Shown piece after piece: positions 1 to 7,711 of a DNA stretch of 64,000 bases. How positions within the stretch are numbered: position 1 is the first letter of the stretch; every line of letters starts with the position of its first letter. The stretch covers positions 5,001,001 through 5,065,000 of the forward strand of contig NZ_CP077085.1 of the NCBI RefSeq assembly GCF_014268455.2. Reading direction: 5' to 3'. The translations under genes and the position numbers were made by a program. The notes under the pieces are model-generated. The model searched no databases. It saw only the letters and a program-made list of their open reading frames with translations, and was not told the origin of the DNA. Source of the stretch: Pseudomonas shahriarae (GTDB lineage Bacteria; Pseudomonadota; Gammaproteobacteria; Pseudomonadales; Pseudomonadaceae).

Positions 1-1639
1 CCAGGCCCAGGCCGGTGCCCGAGGCCTTGGTGGTAACAAAGGGGGTAAAGATCCGCTCGATCATTTCAGGGGGGATGCCCTGGCCGCTATCGCTGATGCT
101 GATCACCGTGTAGTGATCGACACGGCTGATGCTCAAGGTCAGGCGCCCGCCCTGGGGCATGGCGTCGATGGCGTTGAGGATCAGGTTCAGGCACGCCTGC
201 TTGAATTGCTTGGCGTCCACATACAGGGTCGCACCCGGCGCCTGGTCGTCGAGATGGGCGTCGATGGCGTGGCTGGCCAGCTCCGGCGCGCAGAAACCGA
301 GGATTTCTTCCACCAGCGGCCGCGCCGGTTGCTGGCTGCGCAGCGGTTCGCTGGGCTTGGCGAAGTCGAGGAAGTCGGTGATCAGGTCATTGATCCGGCT
401 GACTTCGCTGATCACGTATTCCAGGTGGCGCTTGTCGGTCTCCGGCAGGTCCGTGCGACGGTGCAGCAGTTGGGTCGCGGTCTTGATGATGCCCAGCGGG
501 TTGCGGATTTCATGGGCCAGGCCCATCGCCACTTCGCCCAGGGCATGCAGGCGGTCGCGGCGGCGCAGTTGGGCTTCGAGGTGATGCAACTCGCCCAGGC
601 GCTCGGTCATATGGTTGAAGGTGCTGCTCAATTGCGCCAGTTCGTCACCGCCGGTGACGGCCACGCGGTGCTGGTAGTTGCCGCTGATCACCGCGCTCAC
701 CCCCTGGGACAACTCGCGCAGTGGCCGGGTCAGGTGCCGGGAGACCAGCACACCGGCCCCCAGGGACAAAGCGGAACTGAGCAGGAAGATCAGCACAAAC
801 AGATTGCTCTGGTTCACCAGCCCCACCAGGCTGGTGTGGCGCAGCAGGCCGCTGAAGATCACGCCCTGTAACTCTCCGGTGTCATTGAAGATCGGCCAGT
901 ACAGGCCACTGTAGTTGCTGGTGAACTGTTCACTGGGCTGCTTGGTGCTGCGCAGCAGGGTTTCCACGGATTTCGGCACGCGGGTCGGGTGGTCTTCAAA
1001 ACGCTGGGTGGAGAAGATCTCCGAAAAGCCTTCGGTATTAGCCAGGTACAGACGCAAGTCCAGGGAGTGCACCTCGGCGACGCTGGTCAGGAAGCTGCTG
1101 TCCAGGTAGGTACCGACCAACAGTTCGTAGTCGACGCCATCCTGGCTGGTCTCGAACGAGGAAATCACGGCCCCGGTGGCCACGCCGCCGACCTGCACGG
1201 TTTGCAACACGGCATTGGGAGCGAGGCTGATTTGTTTCACCACATCATCGCCCACGGTGCTGAACATCACCTTGCTGTCACTGCTGCGAATCAGCGTGAC
1301 CACATCAATATCAGTGGCGCGGGCAATGTCCGCGATCAAACGGTCATGACGCATCGCTTCATGGCTGGAAGGCGGACGCACATACCGCAGGAAGATCTGC
1401 GCCACACGGGCGTTGTCGTGCAGGATGTCGCTGACTTCATCCTTGACGATGCGGGTCGACTCTTGCAGCCAGATGCGCACGTTGCTGTCGAAAATCTGCG
1501 ACAGGGTGGTGGCCGCCAGCTCGGCGGCGATCATGGTCGGGATCACCGTCACCAGCCAGAACGCCAACACCAGCTTGCGCTGCAGGCTCCAGCGGGAAAT
1601 GGCAAATGGGCGGGCTTTCTGGCGGGTTTTGGCGATCAT
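1..1639 (-). CDS. Membrane sensor histidine kinase, NtrB-like (C-terminus cut by window edge)
   Basis: Reads leftward and leaves the window inside the ATPase domain. An N-terminal membrane segment (about residues 18-40) is followed by a roughly 210-residue presumed periplasmic sensor region, a second membrane segment, a HAMP linker, a HisKA box with the sequence AHEIRNPLG (phospho-acceptor His376) and a HATPase_c domain with N-box NLILNAIDAM and the G-box SDSGQGIPP. The architecture is that of kinases partnered with NtrC-family regulators. The ATG overlaps the upstream GNAT gene stop by 4 bases (ATGA), so it is the last visible gene of the 5.8 kb operon. Inference: it senses something made or handled by the operon, with a sigma-54 activator probably encoded just beyond position 1. 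The exact ligand cannot be read from the sequence. Confidence 0.93.
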   Translation of the reverse strand, partial: MIAKTRQKARPFAISRWSLQRKLVLAFWLVTVIPTMIAAELAATTLSQIFDSNVRIWLQESTRIVKDEVSDILHDNARVAQIFLRYVRPPSSHEAMRHDRLIADIARATDIDVVTLIRSSDSKVMFSTVGDDVVKQISLAPNAVLQTVQVGGVATGAVISSFETSQDGVDYELLVGTYLDSSFLTSVAEVHSLDLRLYLANTEGFSEIFSTQRFEDHPTRVPKSVETLLRSTKQPSEQFTSNYSGLYWPIFNDTGELQGVIFSGLLRHTSLVGLVNQSNLFVLIFLLSSALSLGAGVLVSRHLTRPLRELSQGVSAVISGNYQHRVAVTGGDELAQLSSTFNHMTERLGELHHLEAQLRRRDRLHALGEVAMGLAHEIRNPLGIIKTATQLLHRRTDLPETDKRHLEYVISEVSRINDLITDFLDFAKPSEPLRSQQPARPLVEEILGFCAPELASHAIDAHLDDQAPGATLYVDAKQFKQACLNLILNAIDAMPQGGRLTLSISRVDHYTVISISDSGQGIPPEMIERIFTPFVTTKASGTGLGL

Positions 1640-2841
1640 CGGGTTTCGCTTATTGCAGCAGCCATGGCAGGGTCGGATCGGTCCGGGCGAATAAACACTT
1701 TTACCAGCTTGAGCAGGGTATCGAGCAGCCGGTTGCGGTGCTGGAAGAACAGCGTATTGCCGGCGAACTCACAGCCCAGGCGTAGCTTACTGGCATACCC
1801 GGCCTGCCCGCACTCGTACAACGCAATATTGTGCTCGATGCAGTAGTCGACGTTGGTCAGCCAACTGCGAAAGTACAGGTTATGTTCGCGGCTGTGGGCC
1901 AGGTCGTGGGCAAAGAACTTGTCGATCAGCCGGTGCTGGTCCAGCAGCACCAGGTTGAACGCCACCAGTTGCCCATCCACCCAGTAAAGTACACAGCGCG
2001 CCCGTTGTTCAAGCTGGGCGAGCACCTGGCTGAAATAACCGGCAGGCAGGCGCTCGAATTGCAGGTCGGCGCGAGCCAGCGTGGCTTCGTAGAGGCGCAT
2101 GATATCCGGCAACACATCATCGACATTGTCCCGCCACTCCACCTGTGGCCCCGGCGCACGCAGCTTGCGCCGCAAATCCTTGCGCGTGGATTTGCCCAGG
2201 GAGCCCAGATAGGCATCCACCGAGCCGTAGGGCAGCGGCAGCAGCCCGGTAGGCAGGCTCGGCATGCTGTGCAGGCCGACGGTCTTGCAGCTGTCGGCCC
2301 AGTCCTGATCCAGGCTTGGCGCGTCCTTGACCGCCAGCAGGCCGATGCCGAATGCATCGGCATCCCGACGCGCGGCGACCAGTAATTGCTCCAACAGCGC
2401 ACTGCGGCGCGCAGCGGGCACATGGCTGGCGACACCGGCATGGCATTGCTCGGCCACCGGCGAGCCGATGGCATACAAGCCCAGGCGCAACGCTCCCGGC
2501 CACCAGCGTTCCAGGCGCTGGGTAAAGCGTTTGGCGATGCCCGACACGGTGGTATCGAGGCGGTAATGGGTGATGAACGCCGGGGCGACGGCCAGCAGTT
2601 GCCCGTCCTCATAGAGGGCCAGGTAGCGCCACTGGAAGTCGTCGATGGCAGCGTTTTCTACGGCGACGTAGTAATCCCAATCCTCCAACGCCAGGGGAAA
2701 ACAGTCATTCCAGGCACTGCGTTCGATGGCGTGGATGCTCGGGAAGGTGTGTGCGGTGATCACATCGGAATATCCCTGTAAGTGCTCCTGTGGGCGCTGT
2801 CTCGCCCCGTGAGGCTGCGATAGCGGTGGCTCAGGCAACAT
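1636..2841 (-). CDS. GNAT / FemAB-like acyltransferase (Acetyltransf_6 type)
   Basis: About 401 residues. The C-terminal half (roughly 210-370) reads like a GNAT fold of the BioF2-like/Acetyltransf_6 class, with the segment LGSLGKSTRKDLRRKLR, then YWVDGQLVAFNLVLLD and a late YECGQAGYASKLRLG stretch typical of FemAB-like proteins. No signal peptide or membrane segment, so it is cytoplasmic. A TTG directly precedes the chosen ATG at 2841; the start could also lie further in. It begins 6 bases after the hydrolase gene stops and overlaps the kinase gene by 4 bases, so translation is probably coupled. Inference: it N-acylates an amine produced by the neighbouring aminotransferase. Substrate unknown. 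Confidence 0.85.
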   Translation of the reverse strand: MLPEPPLSQPHGARQRPQEHLQGYSDVITAHTFPSIHAIERSAWNDCFPLALEDWDYYVAVENAAIDDFQWRYLALYEDGQLLAVAPAFITHYRLDTTVSGIAKRFTQRLERWWPGALRLGLYAIGSPVAEQCHAGVASHVPAARRSALLEQLLVAARRDADAFGIGLLAVKDAPSLDQDWADSCKTVGLHSMPSLPTGLLPLPYGSVDAYLGSLGKSTRKDLRRKLRAPGPQVEWRDNVDDVLPDIMRLYEATLARADLQFERLPAGYFSQVLAQLEQRARCVLYWVDGQLVAFNLVLLDQHRLIDKFFAHDLAHSREHNLYFRSWLTNVDYCIEHNIALYECGQAGYASKLRLGCEFAGNTLFFQHRNRLLDTLLKLVKVFIRPDRSDPAMAAAISETR

Positions 2842-2847
2842 CAATGT

Positions 2848-3729
2848 TTACTGTGCCGCCGCCAGCGCGGGCTCGCAGAACGAGACATCGCCCATTTTTG
2901 AACCGGTGTGTTGCTCGATAAAGTCGGCACTCAACTCGATCACCCGGCGGTATTGCAGGTCGACGGTGATCATGTGATAGCAGTTGTCCAACAGGATCTT
3001 GGTCACCGGCCCCCCCAGGTGGCGTTCCACGTAGTCGGCGTTCCAGCGGCTGGTGATGTCGTCCTCGATGGAGTGCAGCACCAGCGCCGGGGTCTTGATC
3101 GACGGCATGCGTTTCTTCACCACCGCATTCATCCAGTGCAGCTCGCGCACGGTGACGCCTTCCATGGTCAACAACCCGGCCTCGCTGCTCTCGCCCTCTT
3201 TCATCTGCCGCTCGACAATGGCCCGCAGGCGTTCGTTCTTGATGCCGTAGGGCGGTTTCTCGGTAAAACGGAACAGGCGCACACCGAACGGAATACGGAT
3301 CAGCAACGGCGTGATGAAGGCAAATTTGTTGATGCTCCAGCCGTCGTACTTGAGGGTCGTGGAGTACATCAGCAACCCGGCGACCTGGCCCGGAAACTCC
3401 GAGGCCAGGTACATCGACATTACCGCGCCCATGGACAAGCCACCGACGAACACCTGCGCATGGCGCTGCTGCACGCCGACAAAGGTCTTGCGCACGCCCT
3501 CGTACCAGTCGCGCCAACCGGTGGCCTGCAGGTCTTCGTTGCCCCCGCAGTGCCCGGCCAGGGTCGGCACATACACGGTGCAGTTGCCCTCCTTGGCCAG
3601 GCCCTGGGCCACCCGACGCAACTCGGTCGGGGTGCCGGTCAGGCCGTGGATCAACAAGACCCCGACCGGACCGTTGCCGAGAACGAAGCCGGCGTTGCCT
3701 TCGCCGAGATCGATATCGGCCTGGTTCAC
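2848..3729 (-). CDS. Alpha/beta hydrolase (carboxylesterase / monoglyceride-lipase-like)
   Basis: 293 residues. Visible motifs are the oxyanion region LLIHGLTGTP (about 25-34), the nucleophile elbow GLSMGA (Ser near 97), an acidic residue in LHSIEDD (about 226) and the catalytic His in CYHMITVD (about 255). This is the layout of Est30-like carboxylesterases and serine aminopeptidase-type hydrolases. There is no signal peptide. The ATG overlaps the aminotransferase stop by 4 bases. In this operon it could release or transfer an acyl group or act as a thioesterase-like enzyme in small-molecule synthesis; that role is inference from neighbours. Confidence 0.9.
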   Translation of the reverse strand: MNQADIDLGEGNAGFVLGNGPVGVLLIHGLTGTPTELRRVAQGLAKEGNCTVYVPTLAGHCGGNEDLQATGWRDWYEGVRKTFVGVQQRHAQVFVGGLSMGAVMSMYLASEFPGQVAGLLMYSTTLKYDGWSINKFAFITPLLIRIPFGVRLFRFTEKPPYGIKNERLRAIVERQMKEGESSEAGLLTMEGVTVRELHWMNAVVKKRMPSIKTPALVLHSIEDDITSRWNADYVERHLGGPVTKILLDNCYHMITVDLQYRRVIELSADFIEQHTGSKMGDVSFCEPALAAAQ

Positions 3730-5120
3730 CGCTTCATCGCTCGGGTCAGCAGTTGCTCCAGCAGCTTCAAGCCCAGGTCGATTTCCGGGTAGCTGATTTC
3801 CAGGGACGGCGCCAGGGTGATCACGTTCTTGTAGTAGCCGCCCACATCGAGGATCAGCCCGAGTTTCTGGCCGTCTACCAGCATGTCGCCTTTCATGCCC
3901 TCGTCAACCATGTAGTCCAGGGTCGCCTTGTCCGGGGTGAAGCCATCGGGACCGCAGATTTCACAGCGCAGGGCCAGGCCCAGGCCATCGACGTCGCCGA
4001 TGATCGGGAAGCGCTTTTGCAACTCTTGCAAGCCTTCGAGGAAGTATTTGCCCTTGGCCATGACCATCGCGCCGTAGTCGACTTCGCTGGTCATCTTGAA
4101 CATTTCCAGGCCCACCGCCGTACCCAGCGGGTTGGAGGCGAAGGTGGAGTGGGTGGAACCCGGCGGGAAGATTTTCGGGTTGATCAACTCTTCCTTGGCC
4201 CAGATGCCGCCCAGGGGGTTGAGGCCGTTGGTCAGGGCCTTACCGAACACGATCACGTCCGGCTGCACATCGAAGTGCTCGATCGACCACAACTTACCGG
4301 TGCGCCAGAAGCCCATCTGGATCTCATCGACCACCATCAGGATGCCGTGCTGGTCGAGCACCTGCTTGAGTTCGCTGTAGAAGTTCATCGGCGGGATCAC
4401 GTAGCCGCCAGTGCCCTGGATCGGCTCGACGTAGAACGCTGCGTACTCGCTCTGGCCGACTTTCGGGTCCCACACACCGTTGTATTCCGTCTCGAACAGA
4501 CGGGCGAACTGCTGCACGCAGTGGCTGCCGTACTCTTCCTTGGTCATGCCCTTGGGACCACGGAAGTGGTACGGGAACGGGATGAAGTTGGCGCGCTCGC
4601 CAAAGTGGCCGTAGCGGCGACGGTAGCGGTAGCTGGAGGTGATGGACGACGCACCGAGGGTGCGCCCGTGGTAACCGCCCTCGAAGGCGAACATCAGGCT
4701 CTTGCCGTTGGTGGCGTTACGCACCACCTTCAGCGAGTCCTCGATGGACTGCGAACCGCCGACGTTGAAATGCACCCGACCATCGAGGCCGAATTTTTTC
4801 TTGGCATCCACCGCGATCATTTCCGACAGCTCGATCTTGCCCTTGTGCAGGTACTGGCTGGCGATTTGCGGCAGGGTGTCGATCTGCTGTTTCAGCGCAT
4901 TGTTCAGGCGCGGGTTGGCATAACCGAAGTTGACCGCCGAGTACCACATTTGCAGGTCGAGGTAGGCCTGGTCTTCGGTGTCCCACACGTAGGAGCCTTC
5001 GCAACGGCTGAAGATACGCGGCGGGTCGATGTAGTGGACGGTGTCGCCGTAGGAGCAGTATTTGGCTTCTTTATCCAGCAGAACCTGGTCTTCGGCGGTA
5101 GCGATACGGATATCAGACAT
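3726..5120 (-). CDS. PLP-dependent class III aminotransferase
   Basis: 464 residues from the ATG at 5120, which sits 8 bases inside the end of the phosphatase gene; a longer open frame upstream is only the antisense of that gene. The class III signature is clear: GGSQSIEDSLK, the aromatic-glycine FEGGYHGRTLGASS segment, VVDEIQMGFWRTG, and the PLP lysine in FGKALTNGLNPLGG. Members of this fold move amino groups from amino acids or diamines to keto acids or aldehydes. The N-terminus (SDIRIATAEDQ) is not that of GabT, ArgD or BioA as I know them, so the substrate is open. It is the central biosynthetic enzyme of a translationally coupled operon. Confidence 0.95.
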   Translation of the reverse strand: MSDIRIATAEDQVLLDKEAKYCSYGDTVHYIDPPRIFSRCEGSYVWDTEDQAYLDLQMWYSAVNFGYANPRLNNALKQQIDTLPQIASQYLHKGKIELSEMIAVDAKKKFGLDGRVHFNVGGSQSIEDSLKVVRNATNGKSLMFAFEGGYHGRTLGASSITSSYRYRRRYGHFGERANFIPFPYHFRGPKGMTKEEYGSHCVQQFARLFETEYNGVWDPKVGQSEYAAFYVEPIQGTGGYVIPPMNFYSELKQVLDQHGILMVVDEIQMGFWRTGKLWSIEHFDVQPDVIVFGKALTNGLNPLGGIWAKEELINPKIFPPGSTHSTFASNPLGTAVGLEMFKMTSEVDYGAMVMAKGKYFLEGLQELQKRFPIIGDVDGLGLALRCEICGPDGFTPDKATLDYMVDEGMKGDMLVDGQKLGLILDVGGYYKNVITLAPSLEISYPEIDLGLKLLEQLLTRAMKR

Positions 5121-5811
5121 GATGAAAGAGTTCCTGATTTTCGGAAGTGAAATGGGTGGCGTTGGCGGCGATGCCCTGGGGCAGCCTGGCCAGCAAGGCC
5201 GGCAGTTCGGCAAAGGTGTCGAAGCGCAGATGGGGGATGGCGTGGGCCTGGCAGTACTGGGCCAGGCTGCCCTTGGCGAAAACAAAATCGGCGGTGGTCG
5301 AGACGCACATATCGGACTTGCCGTCGCCGATCACCAACACCCGTTTGTTACGCGGGGTGGACTTGCATTTGCAGTTGCCCGAGGCCGCGCGGCAAGCGTC
5401 GCTGGCATGGGGGAAGTCGATGCGCCAGCTGTTCTGGTCAACCTGGCGCAGGCGGTTGGCGATGATCGGCAGCAGGGTCACGTAGTTGCGCGAAAGGATC
5501 CGCGCGATGCCTTGCTCGATGCCGTCGCTGACCACTTCAAGGGACGCGCCCAGGCCAAGGACATGGTCGACGAAGTCCGGGAAGTCCGGGTCGATCTCGA
5601 CGGTGTCGAAATACGCCAGCAGTTCGGCCGGTGTCGCCTTGATCAATGCCAGTTGGCGGCTCAGGCATTCGCGGGAACCGATATGGCCATCCAGCCATTG
5701 TTGCTCGATGGTTTCCCACTCGGGGCCGGCGAAGCGTTGGAGAACATTGTCGATGACATCGGTGGGTGTGATGGTCCCATCGAAGTCACACACGATATGC
5801 CAGTCATTCAT
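5113..5811 (-). CDS. MtnX-like HAD-IB family phosphatase
   Basis: 232 residues. The N-terminus carries the HAD motif I CDFDGTITPTDV (nucleophile Asp about 9), followed by a cap, the motif-II-like region VVSDGIEQG and motif III/IV VLVIGDGKSDMC. This matches the HAD-IB subgroup that includes MtnX and phosphoserine-phosphatase-like enzymes. An internal CRAASGNCKCK cysteine cluster (about 135-145) is unusual and may bind a metal. It is the first gene of the minus-strand operon, about 40 bases below a sigma-54-like promoter, and overlaps the aminotransferase gene by 8 bases. Probably dephosphorylates a pathway intermediate; the substrate is not readable. Confidence 0.93.
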   Translation of the reverse strand: MNDWHIVCDFDGTITPTDVIDNVLQRFAGPEWETIEQQWLDGHIGSRECLSRQLALIKATPAELLAYFDTVEIDPDFPDFVDHVLGLGASLEVVSDGIEQGIARILSRNYVTLLPIIANRLRQVDQNSWRIDFPHASDACRAASGNCKCKSTPRNKRVLVIGDGKSDMCVSTTADFVFAKGSLAQYCQAHAIPHLRFDTFAELPALLARLPQGIAANATHFTSENQELFHHV

Positions 5812-5860
5812 CTGCGTTTACCTTGGAGATGACAGCGCGGATGCGCTTGTACCAGGGTTA

Positions 5861-5878
5861 GAGCAGGGACTGTGCCAA
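5861..5878 (-). promoter_or_regulatory. Sigma-54 (RpoN) promoter of the 5.8 kb operon
   Basis: Minus strand reads TTGGCACAGTCCCTGCTC. The GG (-24) and GC (-12) pairs are exactly 10 bases apart and the match to TGGCACG-N4-TTGC has two mismatches. It lies about 50 bases upstream of the phosphatase ATG at 5811. RpoN promoters need an enhancer-binding activator, consistent with the NtrB-like kinase at the end of this operon and with palindromes about 70-90 bases upstream. Confidence 0.75.
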
Positions 5879-5892
5879 GTGCACAAAACCCA

Positions 5893-5915
5893 ATGGGGCC
5901 GGGGTTCTGCCCCAT
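5893..5915. repeat. Short inverted repeat ATGGGGC...GCCCCAT
   Basis: Seven-base perfect arms around a 9-base loop, located just upstream of the sigma-54 promoter. It may be a second protein-binding site or chance in GC-rich DNA. Confidence 0.3.
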
Positions 5916-5942
5916 GTCACGGTGAAATACCCAGCGCCCAAG

Positions 5943-5967
5943 CTACAATTTTTGTAGGTCGCTACAA
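5943..5967. promoter_or_regulatory. Triple TTGTAG/CTACAA palindrome array, candidate activator site
   Basis: The block is CTACAA-TTT-TTGTAG-GTCG-CTACAA: two overlapping perfect inverted repeats sharing the middle arm. It lies between the sigma-54 operon and the divergent MipA-like gene, about 70-90 bases upstream of the -24 element, which is the usual distance for an enhancer site. It could instead be an operator for the MipA-like gene at 6042. Confidence 0.5.
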
Positions 5968-6041
5968 ACAACATGAGTGCTTGCGTGGGGCCCTGCGCCT
6001 GCGCGTTCATGCGCGCATATTTTGCAAGAGGAGCAAGCAAT

Positions 6042-6806
6042 ATGTTCAGGGTGACTTCGCGGGTATTCGCCGGCGTCCTGGGGCTGTGGATGGGTTCGGC
6101 AGCAGCGGCCGACATCAGCGGCGAGGTGGGCCTGGGCCTGAGCTATCAGCCACGGGAACCCGCCGCCAGCCGCTACCAGACCGTGCCGGTGCCCTACTTC
6201 GACCTGGATTGGGGAGATGTCAGCCTCGATACCGATGACGGCCTGACCTGGAGTGCACTCAACAGCAATGGCTTGAGTGCCGGGCCGTACCTCAATTACC
6301 TGGCGGGACGCACGGCCAACGGGCCGCTGAAGGGCCTGCGGGATGTATCGGACATGGCCGAGGTCGGCGGGTTTATCCAGTACGCGCCAGCGGACTTCTG
6401 GCGGGTCTACGCGCAACTGGGGCGGGCCGTGGGCGGTGCCCGCGCGCAAAGCGGCGTGCTCGGCAAGCTCGGCGGGGAACTGGGTTACCCGTTGGGCGGC
6501 GCTGTGATTGGCAGCACGGGGCTGGTCGCGCATTTTGCCGATGGCCGCCAGACCCAGACGTTTTTCGGGGTGGATGAGCAGGAAGCGGCAGGCTCCGGGA
6601 TTCGCCCGTACAACGCCAGCGGCGGGTTCCAGAACCTGACACTGACCCAGAGCGTGCAGATTCCCCTGGCGCCCAAATGGTCGTTGCTGGCCAGTGCCAG
6701 TTGGGTGCATCTGCTGGGGTCAGCGGCGGACAGCAGCATCGTGCGCCAGACCGGCGAGGTGAACCAGGGGCAGGTGCAGACGGCGATCAGCTACACCTTC
6801 GATTGA
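6042..6806 (+). CDS. MipA/OmpV family outer-membrane protein
   Basis: 254 residues from the ATG at 6042, preceded by the ribosome site AAGAGGAG at 6026-6033; the open frame extends further upstream without a good site. Residues 1-23 form a signal peptide ending in SAAAADI. The mature part alternates short amphipathic beta strands and ends in ISYTFD with a terminal aromatic residue, as in outer-membrane barrels. The motifs FDLDWGD and GPYLNYLAGR are those of MltA-interacting proteins. Family roles include scaffolding of murein hydrolases and responses to antibiotics. It is divergent from the sigma-54 operon and shares its palindrome array, so the two may be co-regulated. Confidence 0.88.
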   Translation: MFRVTSRVFAGVLGLWMGSAAAADISGEVGLGLSYQPREPAASRYQTVPVPYFDLDWGDVSLDTDDGLTWSALNSNGLSAGPYLNYLAGRTANGPLKGLRDVSDMAEVGGFIQYAPADFWRVYAQLGRAVGGARAQSGVLGKLGGELGYPLGGAVIGSTGLVAHFADGRQTQTFFGVDEQEAAGSGIRPYNASGGFQNLTLTQSVQIPLAPKWSLLASASWVHLLGSAADSSIVRQTGEVNQGQVQTAISYTFD

Positions 6807-6809
6807 TTG

Positions 6810-6898
6810 TGTGGAAGCGGGCTTGCCCGCGATAGCATCACCGCGGTGTAACTGATACACCACGGCGCCTGCATCGCGGGCAAGCCCGCTCCCACATT
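6810..6898. repeat. REPIN (inverted pair of REP sequences)
   Basis: Two REP units face each other: a GCGGGCTTGCCCGCGAT form near 6819 and its reverse near 6873-6893, ending in CCCACATTT. Such pairs are mobilised by RAYT transposases in Pseudomonas. It sits between two convergent genes and may also act as a terminator. Confidence 0.9.
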
Positions 6899-6920
6899 TG
6901 TCCGTCATTCCAGTCTGGGC

Positions 6921-7334
6921 TCAGTTTTCTTCGCCCTCGGCCAGCAGTGCAATCCCGCCAATAATCACCACCACGCCCACCCAGTGCAGGAAGCTGATGT
7001 GCTCGCCCAGCCCCAACCACGAGCCGAGCAGCACCACCACAAACACCAGCGAACTCAGGGGGAAGGCCAGGGACAGGCTGCTGCGCCGCAGGATCAGCAT
7101 CCACACAAAGAACGCGCCGATATAGCAGGCGATCGCCGCGAGGATCCCCGGGTTGACCGCCACCGCCGCCAACCACTGCCAATTGAAATCCATCTGGCCA
7201 ATTTGATCGCCAGCCACCTTGGTAAACAACTGGCCGGCGCTTTCGGTGAGGATCAACAACGCCCATAACACTACGGTGCCCAGGCGCCCATGCAGCCAGC
7301 CAACCGGACGGATAGCCATCTCTTGCGCACTCAT
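6921..7334 (-). CDS. Small DMT/SMR-like membrane transporter subunit (second of pair)
   Basis: 137 residues with about four hydrophobic helices (TVVLWALLILTES, ILAAIACYIGAFFVWMLIL, LAFPLSSLVFVVVLLGSWLG, VGVVVIIGGIALLA). This half-size EamA-like form resembles EmrE-type and ArnE/ArnF-type transporters. The ATG overlaps the preceding paralogous gene by 4 bases, so the two chains probably form a heterodimer in the inner membrane. Being coupled to an arginase-like gene suggests transport of a guanidino or amino compound; that is inference. Confidence 0.85.
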   Translation of the reverse strand: MSAQEMAIRPVGWLHGRLGTVVLWALLILTESAGQLFTKVAGDQIGQMDFNWQWLAAVAVNPGILAAIACYIGAFFVWMLILRRSSLSLAFPLSSLVFVVVLLGSWLGLGEHISFLHWVGVVVIIGGIALLAEGEEN

Positions 7335-7711
7335 GATTGTGCTCCTGCTACAGCCACCAACATCACGCCGGCGGTAATCACCATCGTGCCCAGCCAGCGC
7401 CGGCGGCTGACGGTTTCGCCCAGTATCACCTTGCCCGCCAACACCACCCCGCAGTAAGCCAGTGCGGCGGCCGGGAACAACAGGCTCAACGGCGCGCGGG
7501 ACAAGGCTTCAAGCCAGACAAAGAATTCGATGACATAGGCGCCGATGCCCGCCCACAGCAACGGCGCATTAAACACCTGGCCCCAGAAGGCATTCAGGCG
7601 AAAGCCGCCTTCGAGTTCGGGCAAGCGGTCCAGGCCCAATTTGAAACACAACTGGCCGATCACATCGAGAACGATGGAAAAGGCCACCAGCAACACGACG
7701 GTCAGGGTCAC
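7331..7711 (-). CDS. Small DMT/SMR-like membrane transporter subunit (first of pair)
   Basis: 126 residues with four predicted helices (LTVVLLVAFSIVLDVIGQ, LLWAGIGAYVIEFFVWLEAL, SLLFPAAALAYCGVVLAG, TMVITAGVMLVAVAG). Shares with its partner the pattern helix-xxGQLxxK (DVIGQLCFKLG versus ESAGQLFTKVAG) and Y-x(5)FFVWxxxL, so the two are diverged duplicates. Four-base overlaps with both neighbours indicate one translationally coupled unit. Probable inner-membrane proton-coupled exporter; substrate unknown. Confidence 0.85.
   Translation of the reverse strand: MTLTVVLLVAFSIVLDVIGQLCFKLGLDRLPELEGGFRLNAFWGQVFNAPLLWAGIGAYVIEFFVWLEALSRAPLSLLFPAAALAYCGVVLAGKVILGETVSRRRWLGTMVITAGVMLVAVAGAQS

Noticed and set aside
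5121..5285. N-terminal extension of the aminotransferase
   Set aside because: The extra 55 residues are proline-rich out-of-frame translation of the phosphatase gene; the family N-terminus starts at 5120.
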